Shown here piece after piece: positions 7,298 through 15,119 of a DNA stretch of 22,204 nucleotides. This DNA is from Bog-793 sp050010315. GTDB lineage: Bacteria; Actinomycetota; Acidimicrobiia; Acidimicrobiales; Bog-793. The notes beneath the pieces were generated by a model that searched no databases, was not told the DNA's origin, and saw nothing but the letters and a program-made list of their open reading frames with translations. The DNA lies in the NCBI GenBank assembly GCA_050010315.1, contig JBEKLG010000013.1, positions 1 through 22,204 on the forward strand. The letters are read 5' to 3'. Every line of letters starts with the position of its first letter. Positions within the stretch are counted from its first letter, which is position 1. The translations under genes were made by a program, and so were the position numbers.

Positions 7298-9583
7298 GTG
7301 GCGGTGAGCGGATCGCCCGGCCCCATCGACGACGGCCGGGCGGGGACGGGCCGCAATGCCGGCCGGCCGCGCCCCGACGAGCTGGCGCCGATTCTCGAGG
7401 ACCTCAACCCGGCCCAGCGCGAGGCCGTCTGCTACGACGGCGGGCCCCTCGTCGTCGTCGCCGGGGCGGGCTCCGGCAAGACCCGGGTTCTCACCCGCCG
7501 GATAGCCCGGCTCGTCGCCAGCGGGGTGGCGCCCTGGCGCATCCTCGGAATCACCTTCACGAACAAGGCGGCCGACGAAGTGAGGCGGCGGGTCGTCGAG
7601 CTCGTCGGGGCCGACGCCGACAAGATGTGGCTGTCGACGTTCCACTCGGCGTGCGTGCGGATCCTGCGGCGCGACGCCGCTCGGATCGGCTACCACCCGC
7701 GATTCTCGATCTACGACGAGACCGACAGCCGGCGGCTGATCGAGCACGTTTCCGACGACCTCGGGATCGACGCCAAGCGCTTCCCCTCCCGGGGGGTGCT
7801 CGCGGCGATCAGCCAGGCGAAGTCCGAGCTACTAGACGCCGAGGGCTACGAGGCGCGGGCCTACACGCCCCGCGAACGGCGCATCGCCGAGATCTTCGGC
7901 GAGTACGAGCGGCGGCTGCGCGCCGGCAACGCCCTCGACTTCGACGACCTGTTGTCGGTTGTCGTCCGCCTGTTCCGGGCCGACCCCGAGGTGCTCGGCA
8001 GCTACCAGGAACGCTTCGAACACGTGCTCGTCGACGAGTACCAGGACACGAACCGGGCGCAGAACGAGATCGTCACGCTCGTCGGTGCCGTCCACCGCAA
8101 CGTCTGCGTCGTCGGCGACACCGACCAGAGCATCTACGGCTTCCGCGGGGCGGAGATCCGCAATCTCCTGGAGTTCGAGCGGGCGTTCCCCGAGGCGCGC
8201 ACGATCGTTCTCGACCAGAACTACCGCTCGACGCAGACGATCCTCGACGCCGCCAACGCCGTGATCGGCAACAACGTGATGCGCCAGGACAAGTCGCTGT
8301 GGTCGGCGCTCGGCGAGGGCGAGAAGGTGCTGCGCTACCGGGCGGGCGACGAGCGGGACGAGGCGATGTTCGTCGCCAACGAGATCGCCGAGCTCTGCAG
8401 CGCCCAGCGGATCCGCCGCGGCGAGATCGCCGTCTTTTACCGCACGAACGCCCAGAGCCGGGCGATCGAACAGGCGCTGGCGGACCGCGGCGTCCCCTAC
8501 CAGGTGATCGGCGGCGCCCGCTTCTACGACCGCCGGGAGGTGCGGGACGCCCTCGCCTACCTGCGGCTCGTCGCCAACCCCGCCGACGAGGTCTCGCTGC
8601 GCCGGGTGATCAACGTCCCGAGGCGCGGCATCGGCAGGACAAGCGTCGACCGGATCGGCGAATACGCGGTGCACGCCGGTGTCTCCTTCGCCGATGTGCT
8701 CGCCGATCCCGGGCCGGCCGGGGTCTCGGGCCGGCCGGCACGGGTCATCGCCGAGTTCCGCGGGCTCATCGGGGGTTTCGCCGACCTCGTGGGGAATCGT
8801 CCGGGCGAGGCGCTTTCCGAGGTGCTGCGGCGCAGCGGCTACGAGGACGCGCTCGGAGCCGAGGTGGCCGTCGGCGGGTTCGGCGCCATCGAGGCCGAGG
8901 GCCGGCTCGAGAACCTCGCCGAGCTCGTCTCCGTCGCCGCGAACAGCGAGGACCTCGAGTCCTTCCTGCAGTCGACGGCACTCGTCTCGGCGACCGACGA
9001 GCTCGACGACTCCGGTGGCCGGGTGTGCCTCATGACGCTCCACGCCGCCAAGGGCCTCGAGTTCGACGTCGTCTTCCTCACCGGCATGGAAGAGGGCGTC
9101 TTCCCGCACGACCGCGCCATGGCCGAGATCGGCGACCTCGAGGAGGAGCGCCGGCTCTGCTACGTCGGCATCACCCGGGCCCGCCGCCGCCTCTACCTCA
9201 CCCACACCTGGGAACGCACGCTCTTCGGCCAGAGCCGCGAGAGCCTGCAGAGCCGCTTCGTGCGGGAGATCCCCGAGCACCTGATCGTCGACCTGGGGGA
9301 GGGACCGCCGGCTTTCTCGGCGAGCGAGCGCCTTGGCACCTCGGTCCCGCCGACAGCCGGCCGCGCCTCCCGCGCCCGGCGCGCCGTGGGGGCCCCGGTG
9401 GCGACGACCGGGGCAGAGCTGCTGGGTCTTTCGCCCGGCGAGCGGATCGTCCACGCCCGCTGGGGCGAGGGCGTGGTCGTCGAGGTGGCCGGCGCGGGCC
9501 TGGAATCCGAGGCGGTGATCGCCTTCGAGCGTCACGGCGAGAAACGGTTCCTCCTCGCCGCGACGCCGCTCAAACGGGCCTAA
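7298..9583 (+). CDS. pcrA: UvrD/Rep-type ATP-dependent DNA helicase, PcrA-like
   Basis: This 761-residue superfamily 1A helicase unwinds DNA 3' to 5' in repair and replication restart. All motifs are intact: Q motif LNPAQREAV (about residue 32), Walker A AGAGSGKTRVL (about 55), Ia ITFTNKAADEV, TFHSACVRILRRD, Walker B/II VLVDEYQDTNRAQ (about 245), III VGDTDQSIYGFRGA, IV QNYRSTQTIL, V MTLHAAKGLEFDVVFLTGMEEGVFPH and VI EEERRLCYVGITRARRRL. After a variable linker, the C-terminal Tudor-like domain (RIVHARWGEGVVVEV ... KRFLLAATPLKRA), which in PcrA contacts RNA polymerase, is present, favouring PcrA/UvrD over Rep. The start is GTG 7298, with GTG 7304 possible. It follows guaA by 7 bases and precedes sucC; pcrA is also a near neighbour of sucCD in Mycobacterium. 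Confidence 0.95.
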   Translation: MAVSGSPGPIDDGRAGTGRNAGRPRPDELAPILEDLNPAQREAVCYDGGPLVVVAGAGSGKTRVLTRRIARLVASGVAPWRILGITFTNKAADEVRRRVVELVGADADKMWLSTFHSACVRILRRDAARIGYHPRFSIYDETDSRRLIEHVSDDLGIDAKRFPSRGVLAAISQAKSELLDAEGYEARAYTPRERRIAEIFGEYERRLRAGNALDFDDLLSVVVRLFRADPEVLGSYQERFEHVLVDEYQDTNRAQNEIVTLVGAVHRNVCVVGDTDQSIYGFRGAEIRNLLEFERAFPEARTIVLDQNYRSTQTILDAANAVIGNNVMRQDKSLWSALGEGEKVLRYRAGDERDEAMFVANEIAELCSAQRIRRGEIAVFYRTNAQSRAIEQALADRGVPYQVIGGARFYDRREVRDALAYLRLVANPADEVSLRRVINVPRRGIGRTSVDRIGEYAVHAGVSFADVLADPGPAGVSGRPARVIAEFRGLIGGFADLVGNRPGEALSEVLRRSGYEDALGAEVAVGGFGAIEAEGRLENLAELVSVAANSEDLESFLQSTALVSATDELDDSGGRVCLMTLHAAKGLEFDVVFLTGMEEGVFPHDRAMAEIGDLEEERRLCYVGITRARRRLYLTHTWERTLFGQSRESLQSRFVREIPEHLIVDLGEGPPAFSASERLGTSVPPTAGRASRARRAVGAPVATTGAELLGLSPGERIVHARWGEGVVVEVAGAGLESEAVIAFERHGEKRFLLAATPLKRA

Positions 9584-9643
9584 GGGGGCGTTGTCGGCTT
9601 GCAGTGTGGCGCCGTCGGGCTCGTCGCAGGCCAACCCGGCCCC

Positions 9644-9649
9644 TAGGAT
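9644..9649 (+). promoter_or_regulatory. candidate -10 element for the sucCD-purNH operon
   Basis: TAGGAT in the 147-bp gap between pcrA and sucC matches the TANNNT pattern. Transcription would start near 9656, leaving a leader of about 75 bases before the GTG at 9731. No clear -35 is visible. Unlike several neighbours this would be a leadered mRNA, which agrees with the strong ribosome-binding site at 9718-9723. Confidence 0.4.
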
Positions 9650-9717
9650 CGCCCCGGCGCCGGCGTGAGACGGCGTCGGCGGCTCACATCCCCGTCCCGG
9701 CAGGTCGCGTCCGGGCG

Positions 9718-9723
9718 AGGAGG
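9718..9723 (+). promoter_or_regulatory. ribosome-binding site that fixes the sucC start
   Basis: AGGAGG, a full anti-16S match, lies 7 bases before GTG 9731. It settles the start against the longer in-frame reading, which opens at GTG 9665 and would add an Arg-rich, non-conserved N-terminus. Confidence 0.8.
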
Positions 9724-9730
9724 CAGGTGC

Positions 9731-10882
9731 GTGGATCTCTACGAGTACGAGGGCAAGTCCTACCTCGCCCGCTTCGGCGTCCCGGTCGGGCCCGGCGCCG
9801 TCGCCGACAGCGTCGACGAAGCCGTGGCGGCCGCCGACGCCGTCGGCTATCCGGCGGTGATCAAGGCGCAGGTCCGAGTGGGCGGCCGTGGCAAGGCCGG
9901 CGGCGTGAGAATCGTCGCCGGAAAAGAGGAAGCGGCGGGGGCGGCCGGCGAGATCCTCGGCTTGACGATCAGCGGTCACCGGGTCGAACGGCTCTGGGTC
10001 GAGGCCGCCTCGCCGGTCGCCCGCGAGTACTACGTGAGTTACACACTGGATCGTGCCGCCAAGCTCGATCTCGCCATGGTCTCGGCGCAAGGGGGCATCG
10101 AGATCGAGGAGGTCGCCGCCAGCCGCCCCGAGGCGATCGCCCGTCTCGAGATCGACCCGACAGAAGGGCTGTCGGCCGCCGGGGCGGCGGACCTCGTCAC
10201 CCGAGCCGGGATCGACAGCGACGCCAAAGCCCGCGTCATCGAGGTCGTCGTCGCCCTCTACCGCTGCTATATCGAAGGCGACGCCGATCTCGTCGAGATC
10301 AACCCCCTCGTTCTGTTGCCGTCGGGTGCGGTGCGCGCCCTCGACGCCAAGGTCACGCTCGACGACGAAGCGGCGTTCCGCCATCCCGAGTGGTCGGAGT
10401 TCGCCGGCGCCGAGCCCGACGATCCCCGCGAGCGGGCGGCACGGGAGAAAGGCCTGAGCTACGTCGGCCTTGACGGTTCGGTCGGCATCGTCGCCAACGG
10501 GGCGGGTCTCGCGATGAGCACGCTCGACATGGTGAACCAGGTCGGCGGCTCGGCGGCGAACTTTTTGGACATCGGGGGCGGGGCAGACGCCGAGGTCATT
10601 TCCGCCGCCCTCGGACTCGTCAACTCCGACGCCGGGGTGCGCGCCATCCTCGTCAACGTCTTCGGCGGGATCGTCCGCTGCGACGAGGTCGCAAGGGGCG
10701 TCGTCGGCGCGCTCGCCCGGGTGGCGCCCGCCTCGCCGCTCGTCGTCCGCCTCGACGGCACCCACGCCGCCGAGGCGCACGAGATTCTCCGGCCCCACCT
10801 CTCGGATCGGCTCATCGTCGAGGAGACGATGGCCGCCGCGGCGCGCCGCGCCGTCGAGATCGCGGCGGCGGCCGGCAGATGA
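9731..10882 (+). CDS. sucC: succinyl-CoA synthetase (ADP-forming) beta subunit
   Basis: This 383-residue protein is the nucleotide-binding beta subunit of succinyl-CoA ligase in the TCA cycle. It opens with DLYEYEGKSYLARFGVPVG, the usual SucC N-terminus (D-L-x-E-Y-x-x-K-x-x-x-x-x-x-G-V-P), followed by the ATP-grasp segment VIKAQVRVGGRGKAGGV. The metal and nucleotide site EINPLVLL with ALDAKVTLDDEA lies near residues 190-215. The C-terminal CoA-ligase part has GIVANGAGLAMSTLDMV, GGSAANFLDIGGGA and ILVNVFGGIVRCDEVA, which carries the interface with SucD. Length matches the family (about 385-390). Its TGA overlaps the sucD ATG by four bases (ATGA). It is the first gene of an apparent four-gene operon. 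Confidence 0.97.
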   Translation: MDLYEYEGKSYLARFGVPVGPGAVADSVDEAVAAADAVGYPAVIKAQVRVGGRGKAGGVRIVAGKEEAAGAAGEILGLTISGHRVERLWVEAASPVAREYYVSYTLDRAAKLDLAMVSAQGGIEIEEVAASRPEAIARLEIDPTEGLSAAGAADLVTRAGIDSDAKARVIEVVVALYRCYIEGDADLVEINPLVLLPSGAVRALDAKVTLDDEAAFRHPEWSEFAGAEPDDPRERAAREKGLSYVGLDGSVGIVANGAGLAMSTLDMVNQVGGSAANFLDIGGGADAEVISAALGLVNSDAGVRAILVNVFGGIVRCDEVARGVVGALARVAPASPLVVRLDGTHAAEAHEILRPHLSDRLIVEETMAAAARRAVEIAAAAGR

Positions 10883-11766
10883 GCATCTTCGTCGACGAGT
10901 CGACCCGTGTCGTCGTCCAGGGCCTGACCGGGAAACAGGGGCGCTTCCACGGGCTGCGCAATCGCGACTACGGCACGAAGGTGGTCGCCGGCGTCACGCC
11001 GGGCAAGGGCGGCGGGTCGGTTTCCGGGATCCCGATCTTCGACTCGGTCGCCGAGGCGGTCGTCCGCACGGGGGCGGACGCGAGCTTCGTCGTCGTCCCC
11101 CGGGAGGCGGCGCCCGGCGCGATCGTCGAGGCCGCCGCTGCCGGGGTCGAGCTCGTGGTCTGCATCACCGAGCACATCCCGGCCAAGGACGAGACGCTCC
11201 TTTTCAACCGCTTGCGGCGGGAGTTCCCGCGCACCCGGCTCATCGGGCCGAACTGTCCCGGCGTGATCTCGCCGGGCAGGTGCAACATCGGCATCACCGC
11301 CGGGGAGATCGCCCTGCCCGGCGGCCCGGTCGGCATCGTCTCCCGTTCCGGGACGCTCACCTACCAGGCGCTGCATGAACTGTCGCGACAGGGCGTCGGC
11401 CAGACGACGTGCGTCGGGATCGGCGGCGACCGGGTTCCCGGGACGTCGTTTGTCGACGTGCTCGCCGCTTTCGAGAACGACCCGGAGACGAAGGCCGTGC
11501 TGCTCATCGGCGAGATCGGCGGTTCCGAGGAGGAGCGCGCCGCCGAGTTCATCGGGCGGGCGATGACGAAGCCGGTCGTGGCGTACATTGCCGGCGTGAC
11601 CGCGCCCGTGGGCCGGACGATGGGCCACGCCGGGGCGATCGTTCAGGGCAGCTCGGGGACCGCCGCGGCGAAAATCGCCGCCCTCAGGGCCTGCGGGGCG
11701 CGCGTCGCCCGCAACCCGGCCGAAGCGGGGGAGATGATGGTGGAGGTCGTCCGTGAACTCGGCTGA
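10879..11766 (+). CDS. sucD: succinyl-CoA synthetase alpha subunit
   Basis: This 295-residue alpha subunit carries CoA binding and the phosphorylated histidine. The N-terminal Rossmann CoA-binding domain shows VVQGLTGKQGRFH and VAGVTPGKGG, then CITEHIPAKDE and IGPNCPGVISPG. The C-terminal part has GIVSRSGTLTYQALHEL, TCVGIGGDRVPGTSF, LIGEIGGSEEE and the catalytic histidine in TMGHAGAIV near residue 252. Everything expected is present. Translation is coupled to sucC by the ATGA overlap. Its 3' end overlaps the start of purN by 14 bases, so the downstream purine gene is read from the same mRNA. Confidence 0.97.
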   Translation: MSIFVDESTRVVVQGLTGKQGRFHGLRNRDYGTKVVAGVTPGKGGGSVSGIPIFDSVAEAVVRTGADASFVVVPREAAPGAIVEAAAAGVELVVCITEHIPAKDETLLFNRLRREFPRTRLIGPNCPGVISPGRCNIGITAGEIALPGGPVGIVSRSGTLTYQALHELSRQGVGQTTCVGIGGDRVPGTSFVDVLAAFENDPETKAVLLIGEIGGSEEERAAEFIGRAMTKPVVAYIAGVTAPVGRTMGHAGAIVQGSSGTAAAKIAALRACGARVARNPAEAGEMMVEVVRELG

Positions 11767-12394
11767 GTCGCCACCACCCGACGGCGCGCCCCACACCCTC
11801 CGCCGCCGGCTCGGCGTTCTCGCCTCGGGAACGGGGACGATCCTCGAGGCGCTGATCGCGGCGCGATTGCCGATCGTCGTCGTCGGTTGCGACCGGCCCT
11901 GTCGCGCCGGGCGGATCGCTGAGGCCGCGGGGATACCGGTCGAGTACGTCGTCAGGCGGGACTTCTCGCCGGCCTTCGACCGCGAGGGCTACACCGCGGC
12001 GCTCGTCGCGGCGCTGAACCGTCACCGGGTCGGCACCGTGGCGATGGCGGGATTCGCGACCGTACTGAGCCCGGCCTTTTTCCCGGCGTTCGACGGCCGC
12101 GTCCTCAACACCCATCCCTCGCTCCTCCCGGCGTACAAGGGCTGGCACGCGGTGCCGATGGCGCTGGCGGCGGGGGAGACGGCGACGGGCTGCACGGTGC
12201 ACCTCGCGACGCCCGAGGTCGACGACGGTCCGATTCTCGCCCAGGAGAAGGTGGCCATCTATCCCGACGATACGGAGGAGACCTTGCACGAGCGCATCAA
12301 GACCGTGGAGCGCCGCCTGTACCCGGCGACGATCCGGTCGTTCATCGAGACGAGCGCGCCAGCAGGTGGGGCCGCGCCCGAAGAAACGAGGTGA
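11753..12394 (+). CDS. purN: phosphoribosylglycinamide formyltransferase (GART)
   Basis: A 213-residue PurN that formylates glycinamide ribonucleotide using 10-formyl-THF. The catalytic set is visible: Asn119 and His121 in LNTHPSLLPAYKG and Asp157 in TPEVDDGPIL. The N-terminal phosphate-binding loop reads LASGTGTILEAL, where the E. coli-type enzyme has Asn at the position of Ile30; actinobacterial PurN proteins commonly lack that Asn, so I read this as lineage variation, not loss of function. The ending ETLHERIKTVERRLYP is typical. The start is GTG 11753 with GGAGG at 11742-11746, 6 bases away and inside sucD. It overlaps sucD by 14 bases and is followed by purH after 7 bases. FolD, encoded downstream, makes its cofactor. 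Confidence 0.93.
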   Translation: MNSAESPPPDGAPHTLRRRLGVLASGTGTILEALIAARLPIVVVGCDRPCRAGRIAEAAGIPVEYVVRRDFSPAFDREGYTAALVAALNRHRVGTVAMAGFATVLSPAFFPAFDGRVLNTHPSLLPAYKGWHAVPMALAAGETATGCTVHLATPEVDDGPILAQEKVAIYPDDTEETLHERIKTVERRLYPATIRSFIETSAPAGGAAPEETR

Positions 12395-12401
12395 GAAGGC
12401 G

Positions 12402-13925
12402 ATGAGGGCGCTGCTCTCCGTCTACGACAAGCGCGGGCTCGTCGAGCTCGCCGCCGGGCTCGCCGGGCTCGGCTGGGAGCTGGTCGCGAGCGGCGGCACG
12501 GCAGGAGCGCTCACCGCCGCCGGCATCGCCCACCTCGACGTCGCCGAGGTGACCGGGGCACCCGAGATGCTCGACGGCAGGGTGAAGACGCTTCACCCCG
12601 CGATCCACGGCGGGATCCTCGCCGACCGCTCGAATCGGGCCCACCTCGACGAGCTCGCGGGGCGCGGGATTCGCCCGATCGATCTCGTGGTGTGCAACCT
12701 CTACCCGTTTGCCACCTCGCCGTCGATCGAGATGATCGACGTCGGCGGGCCGGCGATGGTGCGGGCCGCGGCGAAGAACCACGCCCACGTCGCCGTCGTC
12801 GTCGACCCCGGTGATTACGGACCGGTGCTCGACGAGATCCGCGACTCGGGCGTTGTCTCGGCCGCTACCCGTCGGCGACTCGCCGAGAAGGCCTTCGCCC
12901 ACACCGCGGCCTACGACGCCGCGATCGCCTCATGGCTCGCCCCGACGGGCCGCGACGAGGCGGGCCTCCCGCAGACAATCGAGTTCACCCTGGAACGGAG
13001 AGGAGAGCTCCGCTACGGGGAGAACCCACACCAGCGCGCCGCCCGCTACCGCCGGGTCGGTGCCGACGACGACTGGTGGGAGGAGGTGAGGCAGTACGGC
13101 GGCCGGGACTTGTCGTTCGTCAACCTGCTCGACGCCGAGGCCGCCTGGCTGCTCTGCCACGACGTGGCTGGCGCGGGCGAAGGGCGCGTTGCCGCCGTGA
13201 TCGTGAAGCACGCCAACCCCTGTGGCGTCGCCGTCGGGTCTGACCTTGCGACCGCCTACGCCCGCGCCTTTGCGGCCGATCCGGAGTCGGCCTTCGGCGG
13301 GATCGTCGCCATCTCCGGCGAGGTCGACGCGGCGCTCGCCGAGGTGATCGTCGCCAACCCGCTCGCCGACGTCCTCATCGCCTACGGCTACGACCCCGGC
13401 GCCCTCGGCGTGTTCGCGGCCCGGCGCAAGAACATGCGTGTGCTCGCCGCGCCGCTGCCGAGGGCCGCGAGGCTCGCCTTCCGCCAGTTCGCCGGGGGCT
13501 TCCTCGTTCAAGAGCCCGACGCCTTGGGGGCGCGCCGCGATTCCTGGCGCGTCGTCACCGAACGCCAGCCGAGCGACGAGGAGTTGCAGGACGCCGAGCT
13601 CGCCTGGCGGGTCTGCGTCCGGACCACCTCGAACGCGATCGTCCTTGCCGCCGACGGACAGATCGTCGGCGTCGGCTGTGGCCAGCAGAACCGGCGGGAC
13701 GCCGCCCGGCTCGCCGCCGGCAAGGCGGCGGGACGGGCTGCCGGCGGGGCTGGCGCGAGTGACGCCTTCTTCCCTTTCCGCGACGGCGTCGACGCGCTCT
13801 GCGACGCCGGCGTCGCCGTCGTCGTCCAACCGGGGGGCTCGCTCCACGACGGCGAGATCATCGCCGCGGCGAACGAGCGCGGGATCGCGATGATGCTGAC
13901 CGGGGAGCGGCACTTCCGTCACTGA
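12402..13925 (+). CDS. purH: bifunctional AICAR transformylase / IMP cyclohydrolase
   Basis: A complete 507-residue PurH, which performs the last two steps of IMP synthesis. The N-terminal IMP cyclohydrolase (MGS-like) domain has LLSVYDKRGLVELA, VASGGTAGAL, MLDGRVKTLHPAIHGGILADR and VCNLYPF. The AICAR transformylase domain has RYGENPHQRAARY, the catalytic Lys-His pair in VIVKHANPCGVAVG, DPESAFGGIVA, GGFLVQEPD and the C-terminal SDAFFPFRDGVDAL, VVQPGGSLHDGEIIAAANERGIAMMLTG, ending RHFRH as in the family. The start is ATG 12402; a longer frame from 12366 would add a basic stretch overlapping purN that is not conserved. It is the last gene of the sucC-sucD-purN-purH run and is followed by a hairpin and a gap of about 240 bases. 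Confidence 0.97.
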   Translation: MRALLSVYDKRGLVELAAGLAGLGWELVASGGTAGALTAAGIAHLDVAEVTGAPEMLDGRVKTLHPAIHGGILADRSNRAHLDELAGRGIRPIDLVVCNLYPFATSPSIEMIDVGGPAMVRAAAKNHAHVAVVVDPGDYGPVLDEIRDSGVVSAATRRRLAEKAFAHTAAYDAAIASWLAPTGRDEAGLPQTIEFTLERRGELRYGENPHQRAARYRRVGADDDWWEEVRQYGGRDLSFVNLLDAEAAWLLCHDVAGAGEGRVAAVIVKHANPCGVAVGSDLATAYARAFAADPESAFGGIVAISGEVDAALAEVIVANPLADVLIAYGYDPGALGVFAARRKNMRVLAAPLPRAARLAFRQFAGGFLVQEPDALGARRDSWRVVTERQPSDEELQDAELAWRVCVRTTSNAIVLAADGQIVGVGCGQQNRRDAARLAAGKAAGRAAGGAGASDAFFPFRDGVDALCDAGVAVVVQPGGSLHDGEIIAAANERGIAMMLTGERHFRH

Positions 13926-13950
13926 GATCGGGCGGGGGGATCAGGTCGGT

Positions 13951-13970
13951 GGTGTGCGCTCTCGCGCACC
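13951..13970 (+). terminator. hairpin downstream of purH, possible terminator
   Basis: An 8-bp stem (GGTGTGCG with CGCGCACC, one G-U pair) capped by CTCT lies 25 bases after the purH stop. The following sequence (CTGGGTAGTTGG) has no U-tract, so intrinsic termination would be weak or of the non-canonical actinobacterial sort. Confidence 0.45.
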
Positions 13971-14083
13971 CTGGGTAGTTGGACACCGATTAGAGGAGGG
14001 CCAAGTTGGCGCTCTGACGGTGGACAGCGAAGGCGGCGGCGACTGCCGACCGGATCGGGGCCGGCGGCCACCCGGTTGGCGCG

Positions 14084-14089
14084 TATCGT
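14084..14089 (+). promoter_or_regulatory. candidate -10 element for folD
   Basis: TATCGT in the purH-folD gap fits TANNNT and is the least GC-rich spot nearby. A start of transcription near 14096 would give a leader of about 70 bases containing the short upstream ORF at 14118. The -35 region is not recognisable. Confidence 0.3.
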
Positions 14090-14117
14090 GAACCTGGTGC
14101 GGATGAGCTGGAGAGGT

Positions 14118-14171
14118 GTGAGCGGCATCCCAGGGGAGGGTCGGGTCGCCGACGCAAGGTGGCGGAGGTGA
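14118..14171 (+). other. possible 17-codon upstream ORF overlapping the folD start
   Basis: GTG 14118 is preceded by GGAG four bases away and reads MSGIPGEGRVADARWRR before TGA 14169-14171. That stop overlaps the folD GTG at 14168 (GTGA). The arrangement would couple folD translation to the leader peptide, much like the 7-codon ORF before the yfhO-like gene. Existence of a peptide is unproven. Confidence 0.25.
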
Positions 14172-15040
14172 CGGCCAAGGTCCTCGACGGTGAGGCGCGC
14201 GCCGGCCGCGTGCGGGCGGAGGTTGCCGAGGAGGTCGCCCGGCTGCGTGCCCGGGGAATTCAGCCCGGGCTCGGGACGATCCTCGTCGGCGACGACCCGG
14301 CGAGCGCGCGCTACGTGGCGCTGAAGCACGAGGATTGCGCCAAGGTCGGCATCGAATCCTTCCAGGAACACCTCGGTTCCGACACGAGCGCGGCGGAGCT
14401 CGCCGCGGCGGTCGGGCGGTTCAACGCCAACCCCGCCGTCGACGCCTTCCTCGTCCAGGTCCCGTTGCCGCGCCACCTCGACGAGTTCGCCGCGCTGATG
14501 GCGGTCGACCCCGACAAGGACGTCGACGGCCTCCATCCGGTGAACCTCGGCCGGCTCGTCATGGGCGTCGAGGGTCCGCTGCCCTGCACGCCGGCGGGGA
14601 TAGTCGAACTGCTCGTCCACTACGGCGTGCCCGTCGAGGGTCGCAACGTCGTCGTCATCGGGCGCGGGCTGACGATCGGCCGTCCGCTCGCCCTGTTGCT
14701 TGCCTCAAAGCGCCCCGGTTGCAACGCCGCGGTGACCGTCGTCCACACGGGTGTCGCCGACCTCGCTTCTTACGTGCGGCGCGCCGACGTCGTGATCGCC
14801 GCCGCCGGCAGAGCCGGAATCGTCACGGCGGACATGGTGAAATCTGGGGCCGCGGTCGTGGGCGCGGGCACGTCGTTCGCCGGGCGTCATCTCCTGTCCG
14901 ACGTCGACGCCGGCGTCGCCGAGGTCGCCGGTTGGATGACCCCCCGGCTCGGCGGGGTCGGGCCGATGACCAGGGCGATGCTTTTGAAAAACGCCGTGCG
15001 TGCGGCACGGCGTCGGCTCGCGCCCACGGCGCCGGCCTAG
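14168..15040 (+). CDS. folD: bifunctional methylene-THF dehydrogenase / methenyl-THF cyclohydrolase
   Basis: A FolD enzyme of 290 residues that interconverts 5,10-methylene-THF and 10-formyl-THF, feeding PurN and PurH. The catalytic YVALK (Y-x-x-x-K) is near residue 51, followed by FLVQVPLPRHLDE and DKDVDGLHPVNLGRL, and CTPAGIVELL. The NADP-binding Rossmann part has VVIGRGLTIGRPLALLL and DVVIAAAGRAGIVT, and the end is SDVDAGVAEVAGWMTPRLGGVGPMTRAMLLKNAV. GRG in place of the proteobacterial GRS is usual in actinobacteria. GTG 14159 gives three extra residues; I prefer GTG 14168 because MTAKVLDG aligns with the usual FolD N-terminus and an AAGGTGG lies 5 bases upstream. It is separated from purH by about 240 bases, so it probably has its own promoter. 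Confidence 0.95.
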   Translation: MTAKVLDGEARAGRVRAEVAEEVARLRARGIQPGLGTILVGDDPASARYVALKHEDCAKVGIESFQEHLGSDTSAAELAAAVGRFNANPAVDAFLVQVPLPRHLDEFAALMAVDPDKDVDGLHPVNLGRLVMGVEGPLPCTPAGIVELLVHYGVPVEGRNVVVIGRGLTIGRPLALLLASKRPGCNAAVTVVHTGVADLASYVRRADVVIAAAGRAGIVTADMVKSGAAVVGAGTSFAGRHLLSDVDAGVAEVAGWMTPRLGGVGPMTRAMLLKNAVRAARRRLAPTAPA

Positions 15041-15044
15041 GGTC

Positions 15045-15061
15045 CGGGGTCGCCGGCCCCG
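15045..15061 (+). terminator. hairpin immediately after folD
   Basis: A 6-bp stem (CGGGGT with GCCCCG, one U-G pair) and a 5-base loop begins 5 bases after the folD stop. No U-tract follows. The next gene has its own -10 box, so termination here would make sense. Confidence 0.4.
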
Positions 15062-15107
15062 CGGCCCGCGCCGGGTGGGGGCGAAGCCCGGGCGAAGGTG
15101 TAGGCGA

Positions 15108-15113
15108 TAGCTT
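15108..15113 (+). promoter_or_regulatory. -10 box of a leaderless promoter for the DUF6629-like gene
   Basis: TAGCTT ends 6 bases before ATG 15120, and no Shine-Dalgarno is present. The geometry is the same as before guaA, the MFS gene and icd. Confidence 0.6.
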
Positions 15114-15119
15114 GCGCCC

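Noticed and set aside
7298..9583. RecB-like or other nuclease fusion in the helicase
   Set aside because: The C-terminus is the ordinary PcrA Tudor-like domain; no nuclease motif is present.
7832..10798. Long open frame on the minus strand opposite pcrA and sucC (988 codons)
   Set aside because: It is the antisense shadow of two genes with complete family motifs; its translation is rich in Arg/Glu/Asp/Gly repeats with no domain. Long antisense frames are expected at this GC content.
11753..11860. Ile30 in place of the usual Asn in the PurN phosphate loop, as a possible loss of function
   Set aside because: Actinobacterial PurN proteins often lack this Asn, and the catalytic Asn119, His121 and Asp157 are all present.
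14640..14700. FolD NADP motif GRG..IGRP instead of GRS..VGxP
   Set aside because: The Gly variant is common in actinobacterial FolD, so it is not unusual here.
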